Made by a program: the position numbers and the translations under genes. This document shows positions 1-9,246 of a DNA stretch of 64,000 bases, piece after piece (position 1 is the stretch's first letter; each line of letters opens with the position of its first letter). Origin of the DNA: Gimesia benthica (GTDB lineage: Bacteria > Planctomycetota > Planctomycetia > Planctomycetales > Planctomycetaceae); assembly GCF_009720525.1 (NCBI RefSeq), contig NZ_CP043930.1, forward strand, positions 5,530,001-5,594,000, given 5' to 3'. A model generated the notes under the pieces. That model searched no databases. It was not told where the DNA came from and saw only the letters and a list, made by a program, of their open reading frames with translations.

Positions 1-222
1 GAAGGGTCTCAGGCAGGCGTAGAGATAATGCACGTAGCGGGTAATGCGTTTGAGCAGGTAGCTGAGGCGGTAGCCGAGCCAGGGAATGTGCTCATATTTT
101 TCGGGGTAACTGGCGAGAACCGTACAGGAGATGCCTGCCTGTTTGAGAAAGGGGAGATAATTCAGCACCCGAAATCGAGAGGAGGGAACATTCTTCCCGG
201 AGATCAGGAACAGGACACGCAT
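1..222 (-). CDS. Glycosyltransferase family 4-like protein, N-terminal fragment
   Basis: On the complement a frame opens at an ATG (220-222) and runs 74 codons to the window edge without a stop, so only the N-terminus is present. It starts MRVLFLISGKN and continues VPSSRFRVLNYLPFLKQAG: a Rossmann-type beta strand and loop, then the 'PSSRFRV..YLP.L...GI' stretch common at the start of GT4/GT1-type glycosyltransferases that build cell-surface glycans. No catalytic residues are in the window. The family call is inference from this N-terminus. The divergent short frames over the same bases have no coding character. Confidence 0.65.
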   Translation of the reverse strand, partial: MRVLFLISGKNVPSSRFRVLNYLPFLKQAGISCTVLASYPEKYEHIPWLGYRLSYLLKRITRYVHYLYACLRPF

Positions 223-326
223 GAGGATTCTCGGCAAACAGTTGGCATCGGTTGATTCTGCAGATAACGCTTACGTCCTGACAATCATAACCAGTTCTCA
301 ACCAGAAATCAGCCTGCAGGCGCCGG

Positions 327-2111
327 TCAGGGAACCGCCTGTCCGGTGCGGGGATCGATGGTCAGATTCAGCCGCTCATTCGCATAGGTGTAGAAGAAGA
401 ACGCGTACAGCATTTCATGGTAGGTCTGCGGTCCCTCCCTTACGGTGGCACCTGAATCCGGATTGAAGGGATTGAACGCCGAATTGTCGTAATGGGCGAT
501 GGCTTCGATGCGGGTGCCTTTGGGGAAGAAGTGCCGCTGATCTTTCCAGAGGTAACCGATTTGCCAGTCGAAGCTGTAATTGGGAATCACCAGCAGTTTT
601 TCCTGTTTCCCTTCCGGGTAATGGGCCAGGAAGGAGAGATCCTTGCCGCGGAGATGCATGTGGGCGAAAAGTCCGATGCCGTGGGCATCCTGTTTGAGCG
701 TGCGGGCGTTGCTGACCTCGTAGTGCGGGGCTTCCGGGGGGATCTCGAATTTCGTATTTTTGATGATCAGGAAGCGATACCGTTTCTGAACTTTGCCCTG
801 CACGTATTTAAAGCCGACCGAAATGCGACAGTTTTCCGGTTTGCCGGTCGAGGTGTAATGAATCTGTAACGCGAGGGCGCTCCCTTTGGGGATCATGACA
901 CCCAGTCCCTCGGGCAGCATCATCGGTCCCGAGCCCGGCACTTTTCCGGTGAGAAAATTCGATTCGTCCCATTTCTTCGTTAAGGTGACAGCCGCCATGT
1001 TGCAGTGATGGACGACGCCGGGATTGTCGGGTTTGATTTCGATTGCAGAGACCCAGGTGTCCTCGGGGAAAACGTAGGGGAGAATGGTATAGCGGTAGGG
1101 AATGTATCCCTCCGCGGGGAGCGCGTGTCTTTCCAGCATGCTGATTTTGAGGTCAGGTTCGCCGATGAGCCACTTATCGGCGTCGATTTCAGTGAGCGCG
1201 GGTTGGAAATCGGCGGGTTCCGTTCCGGCGGGCATGCCTGACTCGACCCAGTCCGTGACCTGTTTACGTTCCCGGCGGGACATGCCCCGGTGATTGGCGA
1301 ACTCGGCGTGTGATGTCCCTCCATACCAGGGAGGCATACGCTGGTCGGAGACGACCTCGGCGATCATCGCACCGTTATTCTGGGCTTCAGCGAGCGTTGT
1401 TAAGGCGAAGGGGGCTTCAGTGCCGGGGCGATGACAGTCCGTGCAATGTTTTTGCAGCAGTGGCTGAATGTCTTTGTAATAGGTGAGTGACCGGTCGGGC
1501 TCTGTTTTGGCTGCATGGGTAATCAGGCAGCCATCCACGTTGGTTTCTGTCATGGAAATCGGTGTTCCGTGCAGGACTCCCTCAATCGCGGCGGTCAGAT
1601 TCTCCTGGGAAGGTCGCGGCAGCGAACCCCCGATGCGGTACTGGTCATCAATGCGGCCGCGGTAGTGGAGACGGTAGCTGGCATCCAGAACGGCGACTTC
1701 CGGCGTGCGGGTCAGTCCCAGGGCGGCGACGGAGGTTCCCTTGCGATCCTGGACATTGGGGAAGGGGATTTCGTGTTCCACACCAAATTCGGCGATCTCG
1801 CGAATGGAGTCAGCGGGGCCGGTATGCAGGGCGATGAACTGAACTCCCTGCGGGCGATATTGCTGTTCGAGGCGTTTGAGTTTAGGGAGATAGCGTTTGA
1901 CGAGGGGGCAGGTCGTGTTGCAGGCGACGATGACGAATGCCTTGCGGTTCGGAAAATCTGCGAGCGAACGGGTGAGGTAGCGGATGTCTTTGAACTGCAG
2001 AGGGCCTGCGCTGGACTTGATTTCGGGGCGCTGCTGTTCCCCGGCCGAGGCTGTTTGCAGGCAGCAGCAGATCAGGAGCAGCGTACAGAATCGAAGCAGA
2101 GAATCGGGCAT
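327..2111 (-). CDS. Exported redoxin - cytochrome c - copper monooxygenase-like fusion protein
   Basis: 594 residues. I prefer the ATG at 2111 to a TTG at 2120, because the signal peptide (about residues 1-23, ending TASA) then starts cleanly. Residues ~30-200 are a redoxin/thioredoxin-like domain with the pair C64-N-T-T-C68. A single c-type haem motif CTDCH lies near residue 223. The C-terminal half carries His-rich motifs (VVHHCNMAA, LQIHYT, HMHLRGKDL) that match the copper type II ascorbate-dependent monooxygenase fold. Expected location is the periplasm. The domains are visible; the overall reaction is unknown. It is divergent from the epimerase at 2300 across a 188-base gap that should hold both promoters. 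Confidence 0.8.
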   Translation of the reverse strand: MPDSLLRFCTLLLICCCLQTASAGEQQRPEIKSSAGPLQFKDIRYLTRSLADFPNRKAFVIVACNTTCPLVKRYLPKLKRLEQQYRPQGVQFIALHTGPADSIREIAEFGVEHEIPFPNVQDRKGTSVAALGLTRTPEVAVLDASYRLHYRGRIDDQYRIGGSLPRPSQENLTAAIEGVLHGTPISMTETNVDGCLITHAAKTEPDRSLTYYKDIQPLLQKHCTDCHRPGTEAPFALTTLAEAQNNGAMIAEVVSDQRMPPWYGGTSHAEFANHRGMSRRERKQVTDWVESGMPAGTEPADFQPALTEIDADKWLIGEPDLKISMLERHALPAEGYIPYRYTILPYVFPEDTWVSAIEIKPDNPGVVHHCNMAAVTLTKKWDESNFLTGKVPGSGPMMLPEGLGVMIPKGSALALQIHYTSTGKPENCRISVGFKYVQGKVQKRYRFLIIKNTKFEIPPEAPHYEVSNARTLKQDAHGIGLFAHMHLRGKDLSFLAHYPEGKQEKLLVIPNYSFDWQIGYLWKDQRHFFPKGTRIEAIAHYDNSAFNPFNPDSGATVREGPQTYHEMLYAFFFYTYANERLNLTIDPRTGQAVP

Positions 2112-2299
2112 GATCGGCAATTCGTTCGAATGAAAGTCGACTGATGAGGGAAGTCCGTTCAGGGGAAATACTTCATCGGAGTGGCCTGCGTTTCAGAAAA
2201 ATCAATATTTCCGGATGACATCTGACTTCGAACTGGCGTACGATGGCAGATCTAAACTGTCGGGCATTCATTGTAGCGTTCTGAAGCGGAGAAGCAAAA

Positions 2300-3235
2300 A
2301 TGAAGTTTTCACGAAGAGCGTTTCTACAGGCGGGCAGCAGTGCCCTGGCGATTCCGTTGCTGGATCAACGATCAATCAAGGCTGATTCAGGGCAGAAAGC
2401 CAAGGCGGCGTCCTCACTTGAGCGTGCGCTGGGGATCACGACTTCTTCTCTTTCGGGACATCTCTCGCCCCGGACTGCCAAGGGAAAAATCTCTCTGCTG
2501 GACCTGCCCCGGATGCTGCGGGATGAACTGGGGATGACGGTCATCGATCTGAATACGTCCACAGTGTCAGTGACCGATGGCAAGTACCTGGAGCAGTTGC
2601 GGAATGCAGCGGATCGGGCGGGATGCGTGTTGACCAACCTGAAAATGAACCAGGGAAAGCTGGATATGAACAGTCCCGATCAGGCCACCCGCGCACATGC
2701 GTTGAAAACCTATAAGGCGTCGATCGATGTGGCTTCCGAGCTGGGACTGAAGTGGGCGCGTCCGCTGCCTCGAACGCAGCGTCCCGATATGCAGATTCAT
2801 ATCGACAGTTATCGGGAGTTGTGTGATTACGGTGCGAAACGCAATGTCCAGCTGCTGGTCGAGAATTACGGCTGGATGCAGAACGATCCCGAGTCAGTCG
2901 TCAAACTGGTCAAGGCGATTGGTCATCAGGTGGCGGCCTGTCCCGATACGGGGAACTGGGACAGTGATGAGCTGCGTTACGCCGGGCTGGCGAAGACGTT
3001 TCCGATTGCGGTCACCTGTGACTTCAAGGCACGGGCCATTGGTCCCCGCGGTGAGCATCCGCTGTATGATCTCAAACGCTGTTTCGAGATTGGCTGGCAG
3101 GCCGGATTTCGGGGGCCCTGGTGCTTCGAACATGCAAACAAAGACCAGGGGCAATTGTTGAAGGAACTGGGCATGCTGCGTGATATGCTGCAGACCTGGA
3201 TGAAGGAGGCAGCACAGGAACCCGCTGATTCCTGA
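2300..3235 (+). CDS. Tat-exported sugar phosphate isomerase/epimerase (TIM barrel)
   Basis: 311 residues. The N-terminus MKFSRRAFLQAGSSALAI is a twin-arginine signal (SRRAFL), so the enzyme is predicted to be exported folded. The body resembles AP-endonuclease-2/xylose isomerase-like TIM barrels: strand motifs such as LLVENYGW, ACPDTGNWD and DFKARAIG supply the acidic and His ligands typical of the metal site. GGAG lies eight bases before the ATG. Family members isomerize or epimerize sugars or inositols; the substrate here is unknown. The stop lies 25 bases from the stop of the convergent SnoaL-like gene. Confidence 0.8.
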   Translation: MKFSRRAFLQAGSSALAIPLLDQRSIKADSGQKAKAASSLERALGITTSSLSGHLSPRTAKGKISLLDLPRMLRDELGMTVIDLNTSTVSVTDGKYLEQLRNAADRAGCVLTNLKMNQGKLDMNSPDQATRAHALKTYKASIDVASELGLKWARPLPRTQRPDMQIHIDSYRELCDYGAKRNVQLLVENYGWMQNDPESVVKLVKAIGHQVAACPDTGNWDSDELRYAGLAKTFPIAVTCDFKARAIGPRGEHPLYDLKRCFEIGWQAGFRGPWCFEHANKDQGQLLKELGMLRDMLQTWMKEAAQEPADS

Positions 3236-3260
3236 TGTTCCTGCGCTGCGACCGGTTTGA

Positions 3261-3710
3261 TCAGTGAATGGGCGTTTCCTGGTAGGAGACTTCGAGCCAT
3301 TCTCCCTTGCGTTTGATCCAGCATTCCAGAATCTGCACATGCTTGGCCAGTTGTTTGCCTTCGAAGGTTCCCTCGATCTGGGCTTCGTAGGTGATGATGG
3401 CCGCGCTCGGTGTGGTGTGAATGATCTTTTTCGGGCTGGCCTTGAAGAGCGTCAGCTTGAGTTCGGGCAGAGCCTCCAGTTGATCTTTCTGGCTGAAAAA
3501 CTGGTAGCTGGGTGAGATGGAGATGTGCCGCTCGTCGGTCATCCTGCGAATCGTTTCCTTGTCCCGCTTGGAAAAGGCTTCGTCCAGCGTTTTGACTGCT
3601 TTGAGCAGTTCAGCATCCAGGATAGCAGTTTTATCGGGTTTATCTGCTGCTGAAAGCAGCGTGGTTGAGAGCAGGCAGATGAGAGTACAGGCAACTATTC
3701 GCAGGGACAT
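3261..3710 (-). CDS. Secreted SnoaL/DUF4440-like protein
   Basis: 149 residues. The start is the ATG at 3710 (MSLRIVACTLICLLSTTLLSAA), preceded by AGGAAC; a longer frame from 3764 would bury this signal peptide. After cleavage, the sequence AVKTLDEAFSKRDKETIRRMTDERHISISPSYQFF followed by a series of beta strands fits the cone-shaped NTF2/SnoaL fold used by DUF4440 proteins. No catalytic residues can be named. It converges with the TIM-barrel gene and shows no operon partner. Role unknown; a periplasmic ligand-binding or small hydrolytic function is possible. Confidence 0.7.
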   Translation of the reverse strand: MSLRIVACTLICLLSTTLLSAADKPDKTAILDAELLKAVKTLDEAFSKRDKETIRRMTDERHISISPSYQFFSQKDQLEALPELKLTLFKASPKKIIHTTPSAAIITYEAQIEGTFEGKQLAKHVQILECWIKRKGEWLEVSYQETPIH

Positions 3711-3851
3711 GGTCTGTTCCTTTCCTGAATCAGACGGGCAGGCAATAGCGGGGAGGCTTCCCACACGGGATGGGTGTCTTCTGCTGTGGAGTATACTGCG
3801 ATTTCGCCTCGGGCGGGAAGCGGAATCCTGGAGATTTCCTCTCTAAATCAA

Positions 3852-4409
3852 TCAGTCTGAGGAGACGCCAGACTGCACTGCATATCGACTTTGCACGAAA
3901 CCATTCTCAAAGGTGCGCGTCTCCTGATGCTGGAGCGGAATATCCTGTGCGAGTGCGCCGAACAGGGGGAGTCCCTCGCCAATCAAGGTGGGAATGCGCG
4001 TGATGATCAGCTCGTCGATCAGTCCGGCTGCAAGGAATCGCTGGATCGTAATGCCGCCGTCGATGTAAGCATTGTGCAGACCCTCTTCTGTCAGATCCTG
4101 GAACAGCTGTGTGGGCGAACTGTTTCTGACTTCGACCGAGGCGGGCAGGTGATCTGGTAGACTAATTGACTGGCTGCTGAGGACGATCACCCGTTTGTCG
4201 CCGTAGGGCCAGGTTTCGAAGGAGAGGACCGTTTCATAGGTATGACGGCCCATCACGAGAACGTCGATTCCGTCCATGAATTGCTGGTAGCCGAAATCTT
4301 CTGCTGGCTGATCGCCGACACCATCACTGCCGGGAAGCCAGTCGAGGGAGCCATCTTTACGGGCGATGAATCCGTCCAGACTGACTGCAATAAAGACGCG
4401 TCCGTGCAT
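3852..4409 (-). CDS. Dihydrofolate reductase family protein (RibD C-terminal fold)
   Basis: 185 residues from the ATG at 4409 (MHGRVFIAVSLDGFIARKDGS), preceded by GAAGAGA; a TTG five codons upstream is less likely. The opening strand 'VFIAVSLDGFIA' and later 'GADVLVMGRHTYETVLSF'-type and 'DGGITIQRFLAAGLIDELIITRIP' segments are diagnostic of the YwjB/RibD-C NADPH-dependent reductase family. This is a cytosolic, standalone domain rather than a full riboflavin RibD, which would also carry a deaminase domain. Substrate unknown. It follows the metallophosphoesterase gene after 21 bases on the same strand, so the two may be co-transcribed. Confidence 0.85.
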   Translation of the reverse strand: MHGRVFIAVSLDGFIARKDGSLDWLPGSDGVGDQPAEDFGYQQFMDGIDVLVMGRHTYETVLSFETWPYGDKRVIVLSSQSISLPDHLPASVEVRNSSPTQLFQDLTEEGLHNAYIDGGITIQRFLAAGLIDELIITRIPTLIGEGLPLFGALAQDIPLQHQETRTFENGFVQSRYAVQSGVSSD

Positions 4410-4430
4410 GGTTGATCTCTTCAACAGGAA

Positions 4431-5420
4431 TTAATGATGGGCGTCGGGAATCAGCGGCGGTTTTTCTTCCGCGACCGAGTAATCACGTTCTTCGACCGGG
4501 GGATGTCCCAGCGGTCCGAAGGTGCCGAACTCGTCACACTGGTCGAGACCGGGGATAAAGGTGACATCGATCCCGGCTTCCGTGACATCGCAGCGGTGAA
4601 ATCCAAAGCGGGTGTCTGCTTCGGGCCAGCGTTCTGCCAGCTGTCCGGTGTTGCCTGCCGCCTGGGTGCGATAGATGCGAATGCCGTCGATGTGTTGCAC
4701 GGCGCGTCCCGTATGGACATGACCGCAGAACAGAATCTCCACTTTGGCTGCTTTCAGGATCTCCCATAACCTTTGTCTGTGTGGCGGATTGATGGAGAAA
4801 TACCAGTTGTCGTATTCCTCGCCTTTGGTCGGATCCCAGTCTGGTTCATCGGGGGATTCCATGAAGGGCCAGTAATGCATGACGGCGACATGATGTTTCC
4901 CTGCAGGCAGATCGGGGAGTTGTTCCAGCATGCGCCAGAAGCGGTCTTCATGGGGAAGACCTGTGCCCGCGACGGCGGCATAGAAGCCGGTGAAGCGGAT
5001 CTCCTTATGCATGAAGGTCCACTGCAGAGGGCCAAAGTAGTTGCTGAACAGGTCCAGGCGTTCGCCGGTCATATTCAGGTCCGGGTCATTCCAACCCAGG
5101 CCTTTGGGATCCCACCGCGGTTTGACCCCGTTGACGGCGGTGTGTTTGTTGCCGACGTCCATGTTTCCAGGGATGATGAATGTGGGGAAGGGGAGCGTAT
5201 TCAGGTCTTCGCGGGCCTGCTGGTATTCGAACTCGTGCGTGTCGCCGTCTCGTGTCAGGTCGCCGCCGTGGAGCAGCAGGTCGGCATCGATTTCCGACAT
5301 CTGCTGTTTGATGGCAGCCCAGCGTTTGTTGATCGCCGGCCGAAAGCGATAAGAGCGGGCCGTACCCATGTGGCTGTCATTGACATGCAGAAACGTCCAG
5401 GGGTCAGAGGAGTGTGTCAT
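4431..5420 (-). CDS. Calcineurin-like metallophosphoesterase
   Basis: 329 residues, cytosolic (no signal peptide). The di-metal motifs appear in order: D-S-H near the N-terminus (HVNDSHMG), GGDLTRDGD, GNMD, VMHYWP, and GHVHTGRA near residue 240. These are the five conserved blocks of the calcineurin-like phosphoesterase superfamily (COG1409). Family members act on phosphomonoesters, phosphodiesters or cyclic nucleotides, and the substrate cannot be read from sequence. It sits upstream of the RibD-C-like gene in the same direction with a 21-base gap. Confidence 0.88.
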   Translation of the reverse strand: MTHSSDPWTFLHVNDSHMGTARSYRFRPAINKRWAAIKQQMSEIDADLLLHGGDLTRDGDTHEFEYQQAREDLNTLPFPTFIIPGNMDVGNKHTAVNGVKPRWDPKGLGWNDPDLNMTGERLDLFSNYFGPLQWTFMHKEIRFTGFYAAVAGTGLPHEDRFWRMLEQLPDLPAGKHHVAVMHYWPFMESPDEPDWDPTKGEEYDNWYFSINPPHRQRLWEILKAAKVEILFCGHVHTGRAVQHIDGIRIYRTQAAGNTGQLAERWPEADTRFGFHRCDVTEAGIDVTFIPGLDQCDEFGTFGPLGHPPVEERDYSVAEEKPPLIPDAHH

Positions 5421-5684
5421 GAGTTACTTGTCCTGGTTCGGTTTTCAAAGAGTATCGCAGCGCAAACGACGGTGAATTATATGTTGGAGGAAGACCACTT
5501 GGGTCGTTTCTGTATCGTACTGTGCCTGTCGGTAGGGAAGCAACTCAAGCTGAGACGAGAATCAGGTGTTCCGATTTTCCTCTTGCAGGAATATGGCAGA
5601 AGATCAACAATGGACCGAGTCATAACAATTCGGTGCTCCCTGTTCTCAAAGGGAGCGATTATCTGATACAGAGGAGCCCCAGTC

Positions 5685-5888
5685 ATGGTCTGTACGCATT
5701 TGAAAGAACTCTACAAGTATTGCGAAGAAAATCAGCTGCGCCTGGGTGGTGCCGACCTGATTCAGGTGATTTGCAAACAATGCGAAGAGGAAGAAACCTG
5801 TCCTTCTCTGCTGATGGAACAGTATGATGCAAAACACCCTGAAGAGAGCGAAGACGAACCACCCAAGGCTGAAACGCCGTCCGAGTAG
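5685..5888 (+). CDS. Small Cys-rich hypothetical protein
   Basis: 67 residues. Five cysteines (C3, C13, C30, C33, C39) fall in the first 40 residues, including a C-x2-C pair, and the tail is strongly acidic (EESEDEPPKAETPSE). The spacing suggests a small metal-binding fold, but no known family is recognised. The ATG is preceded by a purine-rich GAGGAG about ten bases upstream. It stands alone between the metallophosphoesterase and the lactonase; the 264 bases upstream show nothing else I can name. Coding status is supported by codon choice and the Cys pattern. Confidence 0.6.
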   Translation: MVCTHLKELYKYCEENQLRLGGADLIQVICKQCEEEETCPSLLMEQYDAKHPEESEDEPPKAETPSE

Positions 5889-5911
5889 ACTTTCCTTTCC
5901 GTCTGTGCGGA

Positions 5912-7057
5912 TTAACGAATCATGATGCAGGACGGGCTGGGGATGGAGATCGGTTCGCCGACGGCCGTCAGCTTGCCGGTCTGTTGGTCGATGGCGAAGA
6001 CCACGACGTTATTCCCCGGCATATTCGCACAGAGCAGATACTTTCCGTCCGCGGTAATGGCCAGATTCTGCGGTCCATTGCCCAGGCTGGGGATGATTTC
6101 GATCAACGATAGTTTTCCCTGCGGGTCGACACTGTAAGCCGCCAGGCTGTCATGACCGCGATTCGTCCCGTAGAGGAACCGACCATTGGGAGTGAATTTC
6201 AGGTCGGCACAGTGGCTGACTCCGGTGAAGTCCGGGGGCAGGGTATCAATGGTCTGGCCTTCGGTCAGAAAGCCGGTTGCGGGATCATAATCGAATTCCG
6301 TGATGGAGTTCTTGAGTTCGTTGATGACATACATCTGCTTTCCATTCGGATGGAAGGTCAGATGACGCGGGCCGGCACCGGGGATGGTTCTCACAAATGG
6401 TTGCTGAGCTGGAGTCAGTTTCGCGGTCTGGGGATCCAATTTGTAGGCCATGATTTTGTCGAGCCCCAGGTCAGCGGCGAAGACATATTTCTGGTCCGGG
6501 CTGATGACGCTGCAGTGTGCGTGCGGTTCTTTCTGACGCTTGGGATTCACGCTGGAACCCTGGTGCTGCACGAACGTGGCTGCTTCTCCCAGCGAACCAT
6601 CGGCTTTGACGGGCAGTGAAGCGACGCTGCCTGTGGTATAGTTTGCAACCACAACCGCTTTACCGGTGTCGTCGATATCGAGGTAACAGGAAGCGGTTCC
6701 CAGTGATGACTGCCGATTGAGCAGCTTCAGTTTGCCAGTGCGTCCTTCCAGTTCGAAGGCGGAGACAAATTCATTGTCTTTGCCGCTGAATTTACCAGGG
6801 GCATGGATCGAGTACAGGTAGCGGTTGTCGGGGGACACTGCGAGGAAGAAGGGATGCTCGACATCAGCGGTCCGTGCGACCTGCGTGAGCTCACCTGTCT
6901 CAGGGTTGAATTTGTAAGCATGGATGGCACCCTCTTCACCAGCTGCGAAAGCCGAAATGAAGACCAGGGGCTCATCGGCTGCGGTGGCCTGCGCTGTGTT
7001 ACTGAGGACCATTCCGACGACCAGCGGAAACAGATAAAAGACATGTTCGTAAGACAT
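5912..7057 (-). CDS. Exported lactonase family protein (YbhE/Pgl-type beta-propeller)
   Basis: 381 residues from the ATG at 7057 (MSYEHVFYLFPLVVGMVLS), with GGGAG six bases upstream; a frame opening at 7111 would place 18 hydrophilic residues before the signal peptide. Repeated blade motifs such as SPDNRYLYSIH, PHAHCSVISPDQKYVFAADLGLDKI, GPRHLTFHPNGKQMYVINEL and GPQNLAITADGKYLLCAN identify the seven-bladed lactonase family that includes 6-phosphogluconolactonase YbhE. The signal peptide argues for an envelope role, unlike the cytosolic E. coli enzyme. Substrate unknown. The rhodanese gene lies upstream on the same strand. Confidence 0.85.
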   Translation of the reverse strand: MSYEHVFYLFPLVVGMVLSNTAQATAADEPLVFISAFAAGEEGAIHAYKFNPETGELTQVARTADVEHPFFLAVSPDNRYLYSIHAPGKFSGKDNEFVSAFELEGRTGKLKLLNRQSSLGTASCYLDIDDTGKAVVVANYTTGSVASLPVKADGSLGEAATFVQHQGSSVNPKRQKEPHAHCSVISPDQKYVFAADLGLDKIMAYKLDPQTAKLTPAQQPFVRTIPGAGPRHLTFHPNGKQMYVINELKNSITEFDYDPATGFLTEGQTIDTLPPDFTGVSHCADLKFTPNGRFLYGTNRGHDSLAAYSVDPQGKLSLIEIIPSLGNGPQNLAITADGKYLLCANMPGNNVVVFAIDQQTGKLTAVGEPISIPSPSCIMIR

Positions 7058-7147
7058 CGCAAACTCCCACAGTGGATTCATCAGGTGTGGCATTAAAGAC
7101 GGAGAGCACATTGTATCAACGCGGACTTGCCGCGGCTATGTTCGGGG

Positions 7148-7477
7148 TCAATACCGCGGTTTGGTATCATCGATTTCGCAGGACCAGGCATCGATGCCCC
7201 CCTGCATACTTTTGACATTCGTAAAACCATTTTGTGACAGCCAGCTGGCGACTTGCAGACTCCGCATGCCGTGATGGCAGTAGACAATAATTTCCTCGGA
7301 ACGGAGGTCTTCCAGTTCTCCTGCCCGTTCCTGAATTTCACTCATCGGGAGCAGGCGGGCTGCGTCGATGTGGACGTGGTCATATTCATTCTGTTCCCGG
7401 CAGTCGAGCAGCACAAAATTGTGACCCGTATCCAGTTTCTGCTTAACGGTCCGGCAGTCGGTTTCCAGTGAAGACAT
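7148..7477 (-). CDS. Single-domain rhodanese-like protein
   Basis: 109 residues, a complete single rhodanese domain. Motifs in order: LLDCREQNEYDHVHIDAARLLPMSEI (the CH2A-type region) and the active-site loop IVYCHHGMRS, with the catalytic Cys near residue 67. Such proteins carry persulfide sulphur between donors and thiol acceptors in the cytosol; no partner is nearby. It has no signal peptide. It sits between the sulfatase and lactonase genes on the same strand. Confidence 0.9.
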   Translation of the reverse strand: MSSLETDCRTVKQKLDTGHNFVLLDCREQNEYDHVHIDAARLLPMSEIQERAGELEDLRSEEIIVYCHHGMRSLQVASWLSQNGFTNVKSMQGGIDAWSCEIDDTKPRY

Positions 7478-7527
7478 GGAATTCTTTCGTATGTTGGCTG
7501 AGTCCGAAACTCTATTCGGAATCGTGA

Positions 7528-9009
7528 TTATTTAGTGGATGTTGTTTTGAGGGTCGGGGGTACCGGATTTTCAATGTGCGCCGCTTTGCGCTGATTGGCA
7601 CCGGGGCGATCGGTGTCTCCCAGGTCGGCACGTCCCTTTTCGGCGAGGGCCTGCAGTTCTTTGACGATCTCCGGATGCTGGTCAGCGACATTGTGCTCGC
7701 AGCTGATATCGGTGACTACGTTAAACAGGAGTGGCTGAGAGCCTTCTCCTTTTTTGAAGTGCGGGTGCCGACTGAATTCTTTGAGTGGCACAAACAGTTT
7801 CCAGGGCCCTTTGCGAACGGCCTGTAACTGATCCATCGCGTAATAGTAGAAGGCATCGTAGGGGCTTTTCGCGCCCTCTTTGCCAAAGATCAGCGGTTGG
7901 ATATCGTGTCCGTCGATGATGCGATCGGCGGGTACTTTGGCGCCTGCCAGGTCGGCGAAAGTGGGGAGCAGGTCCATGGTGGTTGCCAGTTCGGTACAGA
8001 CAGTGTCGGCGGGAACGCGGCCCGGCCACCACATGATGGTGGGGACGCGGAAGGCTCCTTCCGAAGTAGTGTAGCCGCGACCGTGCAGTGGTTTGTTGGT
8101 TCCCCGTTCGGTGCTGTTCATGTCCCGGGCCATGGGAGAGCCATTGTCTGATGTCCAGACGACGAGCGTGTTGTCATCAATGCCCAGCTCTACGAGTTTG
8201 TCGAGCAGTTGTCCGGTCGACCAGTCGAGTTCTTCGATGCTGTCTCCCCAGGGGCCATTTTTACTTTTGCCCCGGAAGGCATCACTGGCGAACGGTTTGC
8301 TGGTACTGCCGGGCATGGCCTGTGGGAAATAGAGGAAGAAGGGCTCGTCTTTGTTTTGTTCAATAAACTCGACCGCTTTTTCGGTGTAGTCTTTGGTGAG
8401 CAGATTACGATCGACGCCCGCTCTGATGACGGTATCGTTCAGCATGACGGGCAGGGGAGGCCAGTTTTTGCCATCCAGGCGATCGCCGAGTCGCTGTCCG
8501 ACGGCCTGGGTCATGTCATCGCTGTAGGGAATGCCATAGAAATAATCGAAGCCCTGTTTGGTGGGGAGAAAAGGGGGCTGATCTCCGAGGTGCCATTTCC
8601 CGATCATGCCGGTCTTGTAGCCTTTCTGCTTCAGGACTTCGGCAACTGTGACTTCTTCAGGATTCAGACCATAGGGAGAGATCGGGCGCAGTACCTGTCC
8701 GTCGCGGGGATTCCAGTGCATGCCGACCCGCTGTGAGTAACAGCCGGTCATAATGGAGGCCCGTGAAGGAGTGCAGACACCTGCGGTCACACAGAAGTGT
8801 GTGAATTTGCGTCCTTCGCGTGCCATGCGGTTTAAGCAGGGAGTCCGATTGACGGTCGAGCCGAAAGGTTCGATATCGCCGTAGCCCAGGTTGTCGCAAA
8901 AGATGACGATGAAGTTGGGCTTCCGGTTGGACTCCGCAGCAGACAGAGGATTGGAGAAAAGTCCAGACAGCAGACAGATCAGGGCGAGCAGATTCAACAG
9001 AGCTTTCAC
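7528..9009 (-). CDS. Secreted type I sulfatase
   Basis: 493 residues from a GTG at 9009 with AAAGGA seven bases upstream. The signal peptide ends near PLSAAES. The core signature C79-T-P-S-R matches the site where formylglycine-generating enzyme converts Cys to formylglycine. Metal-binding DNLGYGD, the GKWHLG block and TSDNGSP are also present. It belongs to the arylsulfatase A-like group (COG3119) and likely removes sulfate from algal polysaccharides outside the cytoplasm. No anaerobic maturase is adjacent. One of four sulfatases in the window. Confidence 0.93.
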   Translation of the reverse strand: MKALLNLLALICLLSGLFSNPLSAAESNRKPNFIVIFCDNLGYGDIEPFGSTVNRTPCLNRMAREGRKFTHFCVTAGVCTPSRASIMTGCYSQRVGMHWNPRDGQVLRPISPYGLNPEEVTVAEVLKQKGYKTGMIGKWHLGDQPPFLPTKQGFDYFYGIPYSDDMTQAVGQRLGDRLDGKNWPPLPVMLNDTVIRAGVDRNLLTKDYTEKAVEFIEQNKDEPFFLYFPQAMPGSTSKPFASDAFRGKSKNGPWGDSIEELDWSTGQLLDKLVELGIDDNTLVVWTSDNGSPMARDMNSTERGTNKPLHGRGYTTSEGAFRVPTIMWWPGRVPADTVCTELATTMDLLPTFADLAGAKVPADRIIDGHDIQPLIFGKEGAKSPYDAFYYYAMDQLQAVRKGPWKLFVPLKEFSRHPHFKKGEGSQPLLFNVVTDISCEHNVADQHPEIVKELQALAEKGRADLGDTDRPGANQRKAAHIENPVPPTLKTTSTK

Positions 9010-9246
9010 GTGATGATCCTTTGGTCGAATGAATCTATGGCGAGGAATAACGAGCAGCTTGAAAGCAGGCGGCAGTCTGCAGCGCAGGAGCCGCCTGTAA
9101 AGCTATCTTAAACATTACTAAGAATCTTTACAAAATAAAACCGGACGAAGAAGAAGAGGATTGTGTCTTGTCTTGAGTTTCGCATAATGAAGGTTGCATA
9201 TGTTTTCCCCACACCACTTTGAGAACCTTCTGAGGATACCCGTCCC

